Shown here piece after piece: positions 44,311-53,721 of a stretch of 64,000 nucleotides of DNA. The position numbers were made by a program, and so were the translations under genes. The notes beneath the pieces are model-generated. The model was given only the letters and a program-made list of their open reading frames with translations, had not been told where the DNA came from and did not search any database. The stretch is from Namhaeicola litoreus (GTDB lineage: Bacteria; Bacteroidota; Bacteroidia; Flavobacteriales; Flavobacteriaceae). Position 1 is the stretch's first letter; each line of letters starts with the position of its first letter. The DNA lies in the NCBI RefSeq assembly GCF_042679565.1, contig NZ_JBHTMY010000003.1, forward strand, positions 1,426,001 through 1,490,000. The letters run 5' to 3'.

Positions 44311-45539
44311 CACCTACTTTTTTATTTGAACTAATTATTACCATATTGGTATTGGAGTTCTTTTTTGATAAATATTTGGATTATCTGAATGCGAAACATT
44401 TTAAAGATCCAGTTCCTAAACTTATTGATGATGTTTACGACGAAAAAGAATACCTAAAATCTCAAAATTACAAGAAAGAAAATTATCAGTTTTCATTTTG
44501 GACATCTATATTTTCTCTCGTGGTTTTATTATTATTTTTTTACTTTAAAGGGTTTGCTTGGATAGATGAGTTTGCAAGATCTTTTTCTTCAAATCAAATC
44601 GTAGTAGGTCTTATTTTTTTTGGTGTAATTATGTTGGCAAACGATATTCTTACTACTCCTTTTAGTTATTATCAGACCTTTGTGATTGAGGAGAAATACG
44701 GATTTAACAAATCTACACCCAAATTATTTTTCTTAGATAAATTAAAAGGCTGGTTTCTCAGCATTTTACTAGGAGGAAGTATATTAGCGCTGATCATTTA
44801 TTTTTATCAAATAACAGGTGAATATTTTTGGATATTCACCTGGCTATTAATAACCCTTTTCACCTTGTTTTTTACATTTTTTTACAGCAGCATTATTGTT
44901 CCTCTTTTCAATAAACAAACACCTTTAGAAGAGGGTAGTTTGAGATCTAAAATAGATGCATTTGCCCAGAAAACAGGATTTACCTTAGATAATATTTTTG
45001 TAATTGACGGATCAAAAAGATCTACGAAAGCAAATGCTTATTTTGCTGGTTTTGGTTCAAAAAAGAGAATTGTACTTTACGACACGCTGATAGAAGATCT
45101 AAATGAGGATGAAATTGTAGCCGTTCTGGCACACGAGATTGGTCATTACAAAAAAAAACATGTTATCTATAACATGATCTTGTCTACACTAATTACCGGA
45201 TTAACATTATACATTTTGTCCTTATTGATAGGCAACCCCATTTTGGCTGAAGCTTTATCTGTAAAAATACCGAGCTTTCATATTGGCCTCATTGCCTTTG
45301 GACTTTTATTTAGTCCCATTTCTGAAATAACTGGGATCGCAATGCAATATATGTCTCGACAATTTGAATTTGAAGCAGATGATTTTGCTAAGTTTCATCA
45401 CAATGGTAACGACCTAATATCATCTCTAAAAAAACTATCTAGAAAAAGCTTAAGTAACCTCACTCCACATAAAGCATATGTCTTTTTTCACTATTCACAT
45501 CCTCCACTTCTAGAAAGGGTACAGAATTTGCTAGCATAA
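44307..45539 (+). CDS. M48 family metallopeptidase (Ste24 / CAAX protease 1-like)
   Basis: 410 residues. The ATG at 44307 overlaps the TGA of the previous gene (ATGA), so a TTG 6 bases upstream is not needed. Multiple TM helices flank the zinc motif LAHEIGHYKKKH (HEIGH at 276-280), with the third ligand expected in QFEFEADDFAK. It is homologous to Ste24/HtpX-like membrane proteases that act on membrane proteins; bacteria lack CAAX substrates as such. Translationally coupled to the methyltransferase, though the link is not functional as far as I know. Confidence 0.9.
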   Translation: MTPTFLFELIITILVLEFFFDKYLDYLNAKHFKDPVPKLIDDVYDEKEYLKSQNYKKENYQFSFWTSIFSLVVLLLFFYFKGFAWIDEFARSFSSNQIVVGLIFFGVIMLANDILTTPFSYYQTFVIEEKYGFNKSTPKLFFLDKLKGWFLSILLGGSILALIIYFYQITGEYFWIFTWLLITLFTLFFTFFYSSIIVPLFNKQTPLEEGSLRSKIDAFAQKTGFTLDNIFVIDGSKRSTKANAYFAGFGSKKRIVLYDTLIEDLNEDEIVAVLAHEIGHYKKKHVIYNMILSTLITGLTLYILSLLIGNPILAEALSVKIPSFHIGLIAFGLLFSPISEITGIAMQYMSRQFEFEADDFAKFHHNGNDLISSLKKLSRKSLSNLTPHKAYVFFHYSHPPLLERVQNLLA

Positions 45540-45598
45540 GAATTAGCGAGTAGACAAACTAGCTTGTTAATATAGGTTTAAAGTATTATTTTTAACAT

Positions 45599-47812
45599 AT
45601 GACATATGTTGCCACAATAGAAGATGAAAACAAGGAAATAGCCAGTCGATATAAAGACATGCTGCGCAATTCCTATCAGACCTTAAGCAGAGAAGATAAG
45701 CTTAAGATCAGGAAAGCTTTTGATTTTTCTGTAGAGGCACATAAAAACCAAAGACGTAAAACAGGTGAGCCCTATATTTATCATCCTATTGCGGTCGCAA
45801 AAATTGTGGCAAATGAAATTGGATTGGGTGCCAATTCGATCTGCTCCGCTTTACTTCACGATGTTGTTGAAGACACAGAGATTACTTTAGCTGATATTGA
45901 AAAGAATTTTGGACCGACTATTGCTAAAATTGTTGATGGACTAACAAAAATTTCTCGTTTAAAAAAGGATAAAGATATTTCCATTCAGGCCGAGAACTTT
46001 AGAAAAATGTTGTTGACATTAAATGATGATGTCCGCGTAATTTTGATCAAAATTGCTGATCGTTTGCACAACATGCAAACATTAGAATCTATGCAAGAAG
46101 ACAAACAAATAAAAATTGCTTCTGAAACCTTATATATTTATGCACCACTTGCACATAGACTTGGCCTGTACAATATTAAAACAGAACTAGAAGATTTAGG
46201 ATTAAAATATACCGAACCTGATGTCTATCAAGATATTGTTACCCGAATAAAAGAAAGCAAAGAAGATCAAGATAGATATATCCAAACATTTTCAGATCCA
46301 ATTAAAGCTTCCCTAGATAAGGAAGGTGTAAAATACCAAATAAGAGGTAGATCAAAATCTATTTTTTCGATACGTAGAAAAATGCGAAATCAATCTGTCA
46401 CCTTTGATGAAATTTACGACAAATTCGCTATAAGAATTATTTATAAATCAAACCTGAAGCAAGAAAAATTCAATGCCTGGAAAATTTACTCCATCGTTAC
46501 AGATCATTACAATCCCAATCCTGGTAGGCTTAGAGATTGGATTTCACAGCCCAAAACCACAGGATATGAATCTTTGCACACCACGGTTATGGGTCAGGAA
46601 GGAAAATGGGTTGAAGTACAGATCCGATCAGAAAGGATGGATGAGATCGCAGAAAAGGGTTATGCCGCACATTTTAAATACAAACACGGGAATGTAAATG
46701 AAAGCGGATTGGAATTATGGCTAAACAGATTGAAAGAAACACTTGAAAATCCTGAGGCCAATGCCATAGATTTTGTAGAGCAATTCAAGTTAAACCTATA
46801 TTCCAAAGAAATATATGTATTTACGCCTCAAGGAGATATAAAATCTTTACCCAAAGGTGCTACACCCATAGATTTTGCATTTTCTATTCACACTGAAGTC
46901 GGTATGCATTGTCGGGCTGCCAAGGTGAATGGTAAACTGGTCCAATTAAATCATGAACTTATTAGTGGTGATCAAGTTGAAATTATCACTTCAATTAATC
47001 AAAAGCCAAAATTAGCCTGGATAGATATTGCGCAAACGGCAAGAGCAAAATCAAAAATAAAAGGAATTTTAAAAGAAGAGCAAAAAATTACTGCAAATGA
47101 GGGGAAAGAAACTTTAGACAGGAAATTGCGCCATTTAAAAATTCCTAACTCAGAAAAAACATATAATGAGTTAGTAAATTTTTTCAAATTAAAAACGAGT
47201 TTCGATTTATTCTTTAGAATTGGTAATGGAACAATAGATAATACACAACTTAAAAAATATGCCAGTTCCCGTTCTAACGCCTTTGTGAATTTTTTTAAAA
47301 ATAGAATCAGAAGAAGTTCGAATCAAGGGAAACCAGCAACCGATGAAAACACCAATAATTACGACATGCTGGTGTTTGGTGAAGAAGGAGAGAAACTGAA
47401 CTATACATTTGCGAAATGCTGCTCCCCCATTCCAGGAGACAAAGTCTTTGGATTTGTAACCATAAAAGAAGGTATTAAAATTCATAAATACGATTGTCCA
47501 AATGCCCTTGGTATGCAATCGCAATATGCTTATAGAATTTTACCTGCTAAGTGGATAGATTCTTCGCAACAAGCTTATAAAGTAAAAATTCTCATATCAG
47601 GAATAGACCGTGTGGGCTTAACAAATGATGTAACAAGGATTATCTCCAATAATTTGCAGATCAATATCCAAAATATGAATATAGCCGCTAATCAAGGAAT
47701 TTTTCAAGGTAAATTGACTGTTGAAGTAAAAAATAATGAACAACTCACAAAATTAATTAATCAATTAAGTAAGTTGGACGGAATTGATAAAGTGACAAGA
47801 ATTACGAAATAA
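45599..47812 (+). CDS. Bifunctional (p)ppGpp synthetase/hydrolase (RelA/SpoT)
   Basis: 737 residues. The HD hydrolase domain keeps PYIYHPIAVAKIVANE and LLHDVVEDT (HD near residues 87-88). The synthetase domain has RLRDWISQPKTTGYESLHTT and EVQIRSERMDEIAEKGYAAH. The TGS domain (YVFTPQGDIKSLPKGATPID) and a C-terminal ACT domain follow. Both activities look intact, so it probably controls (p)ppGpp both ways. The cytosolic alarmone links starvation to growth. Conserved flavobacterial order with the Fur-like gene and purA follows. Confidence 0.95.
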   Translation: MTYVATIEDENKEIASRYKDMLRNSYQTLSREDKLKIRKAFDFSVEAHKNQRRKTGEPYIYHPIAVAKIVANEIGLGANSICSALLHDVVEDTEITLADIEKNFGPTIAKIVDGLTKISRLKKDKDISIQAENFRKMLLTLNDDVRVILIKIADRLHNMQTLESMQEDKQIKIASETLYIYAPLAHRLGLYNIKTELEDLGLKYTEPDVYQDIVTRIKESKEDQDRYIQTFSDPIKASLDKEGVKYQIRGRSKSIFSIRRKMRNQSVTFDEIYDKFAIRIIYKSNLKQEKFNAWKIYSIVTDHYNPNPGRLRDWISQPKTTGYESLHTTVMGQEGKWVEVQIRSERMDEIAEKGYAAHFKYKHGNVNESGLELWLNRLKETLENPEANAIDFVEQFKLNLYSKEIYVFTPQGDIKSLPKGATPIDFAFSIHTEVGMHCRAAKVNGKLVQLNHELISGDQVEIITSINQKPKLAWIDIAQTARAKSKIKGILKEEQKITANEGKETLDRKLRHLKIPNSEKTYNELVNFFKLKTSFDLFFRIGNGTIDNTQLKKYASSRSNAFVNFFKNRIRRSSNQGKPATDENTNNYDMLVFGEEGEKLNYTFAKCCSPIPGDKVFGFVTIKEGIKIHKYDCPNALGMQSQYAYRILPAKWIDSSQQAYKVKILISGIDRVGLTNDVTRIISNNLQINIQNMNIAANQGIFQGKLTVEVKNNEQLTKLINQLSKLDGIDKVTRITK

Positions 47813-47849
47813 TATTCGTTTTTTTACAACTTTTTCGGCGATTAAAATG

Positions 47850-47857
47850 TAAATTTG
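47850..47857 (+). promoter_or_regulatory. -7 box (TAAATTTG) of the Fur-family gene
   Basis: TAAATTTG ends 24 bases before the ATG at 47882. The TTG at 47855 that opens a longer frame is part of this box. Confidence 0.5.
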
Positions 47858-47881
47858 CCATTAAAACGCAGAAGAATTAAC

Positions 47882-48319
47882 ATGACAGATTCTAAGGATA
47901 TTGATGTAGTAAAAGACTATTTTACCAAGTTTTTGGAAAAAAATAGTCATAGAAAAACACCTGAAAGATTTGCCATTTTGCAAGAAATCTATGAAAGTGA
48001 AATTCATTTTGATATTGAATCTTTATATATTGAAATGAAAAATAAAAATTACCGTGTGAGCAGAGCTACCTTGTACAACACCATCGAATTGCTTTTAGAA
48101 TGCGGCTTAGTGCGAAGACACCAATTTGGTCAGAATCAATCTCATTACGAAAAATCTTTTTTTAATAAACAGCACGATCATATTATTCTCACGGATACCG
48201 GTGAAGTGATTGAATTTTGTGATCCTCGAATCGAAAATATCAAAAAATCTATCGAAGAAGTTTTTAACCTCAAAATCGATAGTCATTCTCTTTATTTTTA
48301 CGGAACTAAAAAAAAATAA
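47882..48319 (+). CDS. Fur-family transcriptional regulator
   Basis: 145 residues from the ATG. The winged helix is clear: HRKTPERFAILQEIYESEIH, VSRATLYNTIELLLECGLVR. The metal site has QHDHIILTDTGEVIEFCDP, but the CxxC that follows HDH in typical Fur/PerR (structural zinc) is replaced by ILTDTG, and no second CxxC occurs at the end. It is a Fur-superfamily repressor, perhaps PerR- or Zur-like. It could regulate its neighbour purA or distant iron or oxidative genes. Confidence 0.88.
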   Translation: MTDSKDIDVVKDYFTKFLEKNSHRKTPERFAILQEIYESEIHFDIESLYIEMKNKNYRVSRATLYNTIELLLECGLVRRHQFGQNQSHYEKSFFNKQHDHIILTDTGEVIEFCDPRIENIKKSIEEVFNLKIDSHSLYFYGTKKK

Positions 48320-48337
48320 TTAATACATTCATTTATA

Positions 48338-49606
48338 ATGATCGATTTATTACTTGGCCTGCAATGGGGCGACGAAGGAAAAGGTAAAATTGTAGACGTT
48401 CTTACAAAAAATTATGACATAATTGCAAGATTTCAAGGAGGTCCAAATGCTGGTCATACCCTTATTTTTGATGGAAATAAGCACGTCCTTCATACAATTC
48501 CGTCAGGTATATTTCATGATAATTCGATAAACATCGTTGGAAATGGTGTCGTTGTTGACCCTGTAATTTTTAAACGAGAAATCGAAAATTTATCCAAATA
48601 CAGTCTAAATTTAAAACAAATCCTTTTTATTTCTAGAAAAGCACATTTGATCTTGCCTACGCACAGACTTTTAGATGCTGCTACTGAAATCATTAAAGGA
48701 AAATCAAAGATTGGTTCTACACTGAAGGGAATAGGTCCTACTTATATGGATAAAACCGGTAGAAATGGATTACGGGTTGGTGATTTAGAATTAGACGATT
48801 GGAAAGAAAAATATAATGCACTTGCCAAAAAGCACTTGAATTTATTAGATTTCTATAATATTGATTTAGAGTACGACCTAAAAGCCTTGGAAAATGAATT
48901 TTTCTTAGCGATTGAAACCCTTAAATCTTTTGATTTTATTGATAGTGAAGAATATTTTCACAACGCAATTAGAAATGGAAAATCAATTTTAGCCGAAGGA
49001 GCTCAAGGTTCCTTATTAGATATCGATTTTGGAACATATCCTTTTGTTACTTCTTCAAATACGACGGCCGCCGGTGCATGCACCGGATTAGGAATTGCAC
49101 CTAACAAAATCGGCGATGTTTTCGGTATTTTCAAAGCTTATACAACACGTGTGGGCTCTGGACCTTTCCCAACAGAATTATTTGATGAGGATGGCAAAAC
49201 CATGTCGCGTGTTGGAAATGAGTTTGGTGCAACAACAGGTAGACCAAGAAGATGTGGCTGGCTGGATCTGGTAGCTCTTAAATATGCTGTCCAAATTAAC
49301 GGGGTTACCCAATTAATTATGATGAAAGGAGATGTACTATCTGGTTTTGATGAGATAAAAGCTGCGGTAGCTTATAATTATAAAGGATCTGAAATAGCTC
49401 ATTTCCCTTACAATATTGAAGAAGAAAATGTAAAACCAATTTATAAATCCTTCCCTGGTTGGAAAGAAGATCTCACTTCTATCAAGGAGAGTAAAGATCT
49501 TCCAAAAACGTTAAAAGATTATATCGCATTCATAGAAGAATTTGTTGGTACACCTGTAAAAATTGTATCTGTTGGACCTGATCGAAATCAAACCATCACA
49601 CTTTAA
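48338..49606 (+). CDS. purA: Adenylosuccinate synthase
   Basis: 422 residues. The GTP-binding start WGDEGKGKIVDVL, catalytic Asp and His in FQGGPNAGHTL, STLKGIGPTYMDKTGRNGLR, EGAQGSLLDIDFGTYPFVTS and TTGRPRRCGWLDL are all intact. It joins IMP and aspartate with GTP to give adenylosuccinate, the first step to AMP. It lies 18 bases after the Fur-family gene and is followed by a terminator. Confidence 0.97.
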   Translation: MIDLLLGLQWGDEGKGKIVDVLTKNYDIIARFQGGPNAGHTLIFDGNKHVLHTIPSGIFHDNSINIVGNGVVVDPVIFKREIENLSKYSLNLKQILFISRKAHLILPTHRLLDAATEIIKGKSKIGSTLKGIGPTYMDKTGRNGLRVGDLELDDWKEKYNALAKKHLNLLDFYNIDLEYDLKALENEFFLAIETLKSFDFIDSEEYFHNAIRNGKSILAEGAQGSLLDIDFGTYPFVTSSNTTAAGACTGLGIAPNKIGDVFGIFKAYTTRVGSGPFPTELFDEDGKTMSRVGNEFGATTGRPRRCGWLDLVALKYAVQINGVTQLIMMKGDVLSGFDEIKAAVAYNYKGSEIAHFPYNIEEENVKPIYKSFPGWKEDLTSIKESKDLPKTLKDYIAFIEEFVGTPVKIVSVGPDRNQTITL

Positions 49607-49624
49607 AGTCTATGAATCTCAAGC

Positions 49625-49659
49625 AAAAAAGGCAAAGGGTAAACTCTTTGCCTTTTTTA
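49625..49659 (+). terminator. Rho-independent terminator of purA
   Basis: GGCAAAG (49631-49637) pairs with CTTTGCC (49646-49652), with A-run and T-run on the sides. Confidence 0.8.
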
Positions 49660-49661
49660 TT

Positions 49662-49669
49662 TAATTTTG
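49662..49669 (+). promoter_or_regulatory. -7 box (TAATTTTG) of the OstA-like gene
   Basis: TAATTTTG ends 12 bases before the ATG at 49682. The TTG at 49667 lies in it and is not the start. Confidence 0.5.
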
Positions 49670-49681
49670 CTGAAAATAATC

Positions 49682-51178
49682 ATGTTGAAAAAAGGCTTAT
49701 TATTTTTCTTTCTATTCTTACATTTCTTTTGGTGCAATGCACAAACCAAAAGAATTGAAATTGTTCATTCTGATAATTCAACCATCGACGAAGAACGCTT
49801 ACCCGGAGCCACGATTTTATTGGGAAACGTATCTATTAAACATGAGGGAATATTATTAAAATGCACAAAAGCAGTTCATTATACAAAAGAAAACTACATT
49901 AAAGCTTATGGTGATGTTCTTTTAAAACAGGGGGATACGATTTCGCAAACAAGCGATTATACAGAATACAACGGGAATACCAAAAAGGCACTTTCATGGG
50001 GTGATGTGGTTCTTCGAGACCCAAAAATGGAACTGAGAACAGATACTTTACATTTTGATAGAATCAGGCAAGTAATCTTTTATCGAAATTTTGGCACATT
50101 GAAAGATAGTGCAAATGTACTTACAAGTAATTCTGGATATTATTTTTTACAAACGAATAAATACCAGGCACTTTCTGATGTTGTTATTACTAATCCAAGT
50201 TATGTACTCGAATCAAATCACATGGATTATTATACCAATTGGGGCACCACCTTTCTTTATGGGCCATCAAAGATCACAAGTGATGACAACTATATCTATA
50301 GCGAAAAAGGATTTTATGACACTAAAAAGAATATTTCTCATTTTACCAAAAATGCTTTAATCAGATATAAAGATCGAGTAATTAAAGCAGATAGCCTTTA
50401 TTACAATAGAAATACTGGGTTTGCCTCTGCTACCGACAACATCAATATTACAGACACTATTAATCATATTGTTTTAAAAGGTGATTATGCAGAATATTTT
50501 GAAAAAAAGGATTCTGCCTTTACAGTGGGCCGCGCGCTAGCAATCACCAATACAAATGTAGATTCATTGTTTATTCACGGAGATACTTTACTCCTTACCG
50601 GACAGACTGAAAAAAGAGTAATTAGAGCATATCACCGCGTAAAGTTTTTCAAAAGTGATATGAGCGGAAAATGTGATTCTATTTATTCTAATCAAGAAAC
50701 AGGACTAACCGAAATGTTTAAGAAACCCATTCTTTGGTCTAACGGAAGCCAAATCACGGGAGATTCTATCAAACTTTTAAGCAACGTGAAAACAGAAAAA
50801 CTAGATAGCTTAAAAGTCATACAGAATGCCTTTATTATCCAGCAGGATTCGCTTGGTTTTAACCAGATTAAAGGAAGAAATATTTTTGGCAAGTTTAAAG
50901 ATAATGATCTCCATTTAGTAGATGTGATCGGTAATGGAGAGATTATTCATTACGTTCGTTCAGAAGATAAAGAGCTCATCGGAATTGATAAAACAACTTG
51001 TAGTTCGATACAATTTACCTTGAAAGACGGTGAAATACAAAGTGCAAAATTTCTTACACTCCCGGAGGGAGAAACTTATCCCCCATCCAAACTACCCGAG
51101 AATGCCAGAAAATTAAGAGGTTTTGTTTGGCGAGAAGATGAAAGACCAAAAAACAAACTAGATATTTTTCTAAAATGA
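49682..51178 (+). CDS. OstA-like (LptA-domain) envelope protein
   Basis: 498 residues with a signal peptide (MLKKGLLFFFLFLHFFWCNA). It shows repeated LptA/OstA beta-jellyroll segments: RLPGATILLGNVSIKHEG, YIKAYGDVLLKQGDTISQTS, VVLRDPKMELRTDTLHFDR and so on. These domains carry lipopolysaccharide in the periplasm. Unlike LptD it has no obvious barrel domain at the end. A role in lipid or LPS transport is likely. The next gene starts in its stop codon (ATGA overlap). Confidence 0.8.
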   Translation: MLKKGLLFFFLFLHFFWCNAQTKRIEIVHSDNSTIDEERLPGATILLGNVSIKHEGILLKCTKAVHYTKENYIKAYGDVLLKQGDTISQTSDYTEYNGNTKKALSWGDVVLRDPKMELRTDTLHFDRIRQVIFYRNFGTLKDSANVLTSNSGYYFLQTNKYQALSDVVITNPSYVLESNHMDYYTNWGTTFLYGPSKITSDDNYIYSEKGFYDTKKNISHFTKNALIRYKDRVIKADSLYYNRNTGFASATDNINITDTINHIVLKGDYAEYFEKKDSAFTVGRALAITNTNVDSLFIHGDTLLLTGQTEKRVIRAYHRVKFFKSDMSGKCDSIYSNQETGLTEMFKKPILWSNGSQITGDSIKLLSNVKTEKLDSLKVIQNAFIIQQDSLGFNQIKGRNIFGKFKDNDLHLVDVIGNGEIIHYVRSEDKELIGIDKTTCSSIQFTLKDGEIQSAKFLTLPEGETYPPSKLPENARKLRGFVWREDERPKNKLDIFLK

Positions 51179-52344
51179 AAAAGGATTTTTTAAAATATCA
51201 AGCTCAGACTTCACCTCATCCGTTAATATTGGAAGTAAGTCATGCTAAAGGCACTTATATTTATGACAAAAAAGGAAAGGCATATTTAGATTTTGTCGCT
51301 GGAGTGTCCGCCAATACTTTGGGCCATCAACATCCAGCTGTTACAGCAGCCATTAAGAAACAGTTGGATTCTTATACCCATGTTATGGTCTATGGCGAAT
51401 TCATTCAAGAACCTCAACTGGCGTTGGCAAAAATTTTAGTAAAACATCTATCAAGCAAATTGAATTGTGTCTATTTAACCAATTCAGGGACGGAAGCTAC
51501 TGAAGGAGCCCTAAAACTGGCCAAAAGAGTAACTGGAAGATACGAGATTGTAGCTGCTAAAAATGCTTACCATGGTAATACCATGGGAGCTATGAGCGTT
51601 TGCGGAAATGAGGATCAGAACCGTGCTTTTAGACCATTGATCCCCGGCAGTAAATTTGTAGAATACAATTCTATCTCCGACTTAGAAAAAATTACCGAAA
51701 AAACCGCGGGTGTAATTCTTGAGACCATTCAAGGTGGGGCCGGTTTTATAGAGCCTAAAAATGACTATCTAATAAAAGTAAAAGAACGTTGCGAGGAAGT
51801 TGGTGCTTTACTCATTCTTGATGAAATTCAAACCGGAGTTGGACGAACTGGAAGATTTTTTGGTTTTCAAAATTACAATGTTATTCCCGATATTTTAATT
51901 ACCGGAAAAGGTTTAGGAGGCGGAATGCCTATAGGTGCTTTTGTAAGTTCCGGGGAATTTATGCAACATTTGAAAAGCAATCCAAAACTTGGACATATTA
52001 CAACTTTTGGTGGACATCCTGTTATAGCTGCAGCAGGATTAGCAACGATCCAGACCTTATATGAGGAAGATTTAATGAGTACCGTATTAGAAAAAGAGCT
52101 GCTTATTAGGTCATTACTTATACATCCATCCATCAAAGAAATAAGAGGAAGAGGGTTGATGCTTGCACTCATTTTAGATGATGCCAAGTTGGTAAATAAG
52201 ATTATCATAAACGGATTAAAAAGTGGAATTGTTTTGTTTTGGCTATTATATGAACCAAATGCTGTAAGATTGACACCTCCTTTAACTATTTCAAATGAAG
52301 AAATAAAATTAGGTTGTAACCTTATTCTTAAGTTATTAGACTAG
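51175..52344 (+). CDS. Class III aminotransferase (ornithine/acetylornithine type)
   Basis: 389 residues. The fold-type I PLP enzyme shows LTNSGTEATEGALKLAKRVT, ILDEIQTGVGRTGRFFGF and the PLP lysine K245 in LITGKGLGGGMPIGAFVSS. The closest families are acetylornithine and ornithine aminotransferases. The exact substrate is open, since no arg genes are adjacent. Its ATG overlaps the stop of the OstA-like gene by 4 bases. Confidence 0.88.
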   Translation: MKKDFLKYQAQTSPHPLILEVSHAKGTYIYDKKGKAYLDFVAGVSANTLGHQHPAVTAAIKKQLDSYTHVMVYGEFIQEPQLALAKILVKHLSSKLNCVYLTNSGTEATEGALKLAKRVTGRYEIVAAKNAYHGNTMGAMSVCGNEDQNRAFRPLIPGSKFVEYNSISDLEKITEKTAGVILETIQGGAGFIEPKNDYLIKVKERCEEVGALLILDEIQTGVGRTGRFFGFQNYNVIPDILITGKGLGGGMPIGAFVSSGEFMQHLKSNPKLGHITTFGGHPVIAAAGLATIQTLYEEDLMSTVLEKELLIRSLLIHPSIKEIRGRGLMLALILDDAKLVNKIIINGLKSGIVLFWLLYEPNAVRLTPPLTISNEEIKLGCNLILKLLD

Positions 52345-52664
52345 TATTCTCCATCTTAATAAAAAAGCAGACAACTTAAAAAGATGCCTGCTAAATAACA
52401 TATTAATTTGGTAATGGAATTATTAACTTTTCAAATATATATAAATTAATTTTAACTTTATTCAATTTTAAAGTAATATAACAACACACTTCTCAAGAAT
52501 GTTAATATTTTCTTAGTTTTTATTCATTAATAAAAGCTAATATGTTAAATCTCTCTTAATTCATTGTCAATTAACAATTTTTTGTGTAACAAGAAAAGAC
52601 ATTATCGCGTCCTTTATTATATAAATGTCTAATCTATTACTTGTTTAACCTAAATCTATTTACC
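52345..52664. other. 320-bp gap with a minus-strand terminator-like hairpin
   Basis: AT-rich. It holds a hairpin and T-run on the minus strand at 52361-52392 and a TATATTTG box on the minus strand at 52432-52439, which together could make a short RNA. No clear plus-strand box was found for the gene at 52665. Confidence 0.45.
52361..52428 (-). ncRNA. Candidate small minus-strand RNA
   Basis: The minus strand reads AGCAGGCATCTT, short loop, AAGTTGTCTGCT and then TTTTTT, an imperfect but plausible terminator. No minus-strand gene ends there. A -7 box TATATTTG at 52432-52439, with TTG 23 bases upstream (52463-52465), could start a ~68-nt transcript. Both ends are predictions only. Confidence 0.3.
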
Positions 52665-53006
52665 ATGAAAAAAGTAAAAATTTTAGTTCTTGCCTTAGCA
52701 CTTTTTGCAATGAATGTATCAGCCGCTACCTTAGCCCCTGTAAAACCAAACGCCCAATTAAGAGCAGATATTGTAGAATTAATTGGCCCTAACTGTCCTT
52801 ATGAAAGTGATAAAGTTTCGTGTTCGGCCGAAGTTATTTTTACGATTAATAGTGAGGGCGAAATCGTAATTATTTCTGTTAATTCTGAAAATCAAGACGC
52901 CGAAGGCTTCTTGAAAAGCAAATTGAACTATAAAAAAGTTAACTTCAAACCAGACCATGCCGGTGAATTGTTCTTATTACCTCTAAAAATGGTTAAGAAT
53001 TCATAA
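52665..53006 (+). CDS. Small secreted protein of unknown function
   Basis: 113 residues from the ATG at 52665; an upstream in-frame start at 52641 would precede the signal peptide. The signal peptide is MKKVKILVLALALFAMNVSA. The mature part has two Cys (GPNCPYESDKVSCS), perhaps a disulfide, and a TonB-C-like alternation (AEVIFTINSEGEIVIISVNS, LKSKLNYKKVNF). Related small proteins are common in flavobacteria. Probably periplasmic. Followed by its own terminator. Confidence 0.7.
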   Translation: MKKVKILVLALALFAMNVSAATLAPVKPNAQLRADIVELIGPNCPYESDKVSCSAEVIFTINSEGEIVIISVNSENQDAEGFLKSKLNYKKVNFKPDHAGELFLLPLKMVKNS

Positions 53007-53031
53007 AAATCATTGTTTTCATTAGTTAGCA

Positions 53032-53067
53032 AAAAAGTGTTGCCCTACCAGGCAGCGCTTTTTTTAT
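53032..53067. terminator. Bidirectional terminator
   Basis: AGTGTTGCC (53037-53045) pairs with GGCAGCGCT (53052-53060), with two G-T pairs, A-run before and T-run after. It serves both the small secreted protein and the convergent TlpA-like gene. Confidence 0.75.
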
Positions 53068-53645
53068 TTACTTTTTAAGGAATTAATTAGATCTATTATT
53101 CTACTGCTATTCCAGTCTACTGCGCCCACTTTATCAACAATAATCTTACCCTGCTTATCAATAATAAAAGTTGCAGGTATAGAGTTACTCGACAACTCTT
53201 TCGGAATCTGATTGACAGGAAAATAAACTGGTATATTGTATTCTTTTTTTTGCAAAAATCTGTCAACTTTGGATCTATCATCTGTCGTTACAAAAAGAAA
53301 AGCAACTTCTTCATCCTCTTTGAATTGATCAAATAAATTTTGAAAACTTGGCATTTCCGCAATACATGGTGGACACCAGGTAGCCCAAAAATTAACGATA
53401 ATTACTTTATTTTTCAGATCCGAAAAGTTTACATCATTACCGTTTATACTCTTTAATGACCATTCATAGCTTTCTAACTCTATTTTTTCATTCTCATTAT
53501 TTTCTATTGGTAACACTCTTGTAGTGACAAATGCAATTTGTTTGATCAAAAACGTTCGAACAGGCATTCCATAAGGAGTAAAAAGTAAAACAATAAAGAG
53601 AAAAAAAAGAATATTGGAATAATGCTTTTTAATAAATTGTTTCAT
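53064..53645 (-). CDS. TlpA-like thioredoxin-fold membrane-anchored protein
   Basis: 193 residues. A single N-terminal TM helix (ILFFLFIVLLFTPYGM) anchors a periplasmic thioredoxin domain with the redox motif FWATWCPPCIAEMPSF and cis-Pro region SIPATFIIDKQGKIIV. TlpA/ResA-type proteins reduce periplasmic disulfides, for example in cytochrome c maturation. Its partner is unknown; no cytochrome genes are adjacent. A TAAATTTG box lies 13 bases upstream. Confidence 0.88.
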   Translation of the reverse strand: MKQFIKKHYSNILFFLFIVLLFTPYGMPVRTFLIKQIAFVTTRVLPIENNENEKIELESYEWSLKSINGNDVNFSDLKNKVIIVNFWATWCPPCIAEMPSFQNLFDQFKEDEEVAFLFVTTDDRSKVDRFLQKKEYNIPVYFPVNQIPKELSSNSIPATFIIDKQGKIIVDKVGAVDWNSSRIIDLINSLKSK

Positions 53646-53658
53646 GGCATAATTTTTA

Positions 53659-53685
53659 CAAATTTACATCATTGAAGAGAATCAA
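53659..53685 (-). promoter_or_regulatory. Promoter of the TlpA-like gene
   Basis: The minus strand reads TTG (53685-53683), 16 bases, then TAAATTTG (53666-53659), 13 bases before the ATG. The spacing is one base short of the usual range. Confidence 0.5.
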
Positions 53686-53721
53686 TACCTCCGTAATCTA
53701 TGATTAAAAGTAATTTCACAT

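Noticed and set aside
52590..52640. Promoter for the small secreted protein (TTTTTTG ... TATCGCGT)
   Set aside because: The -7 half matches TAnnTTTG in too few positions.
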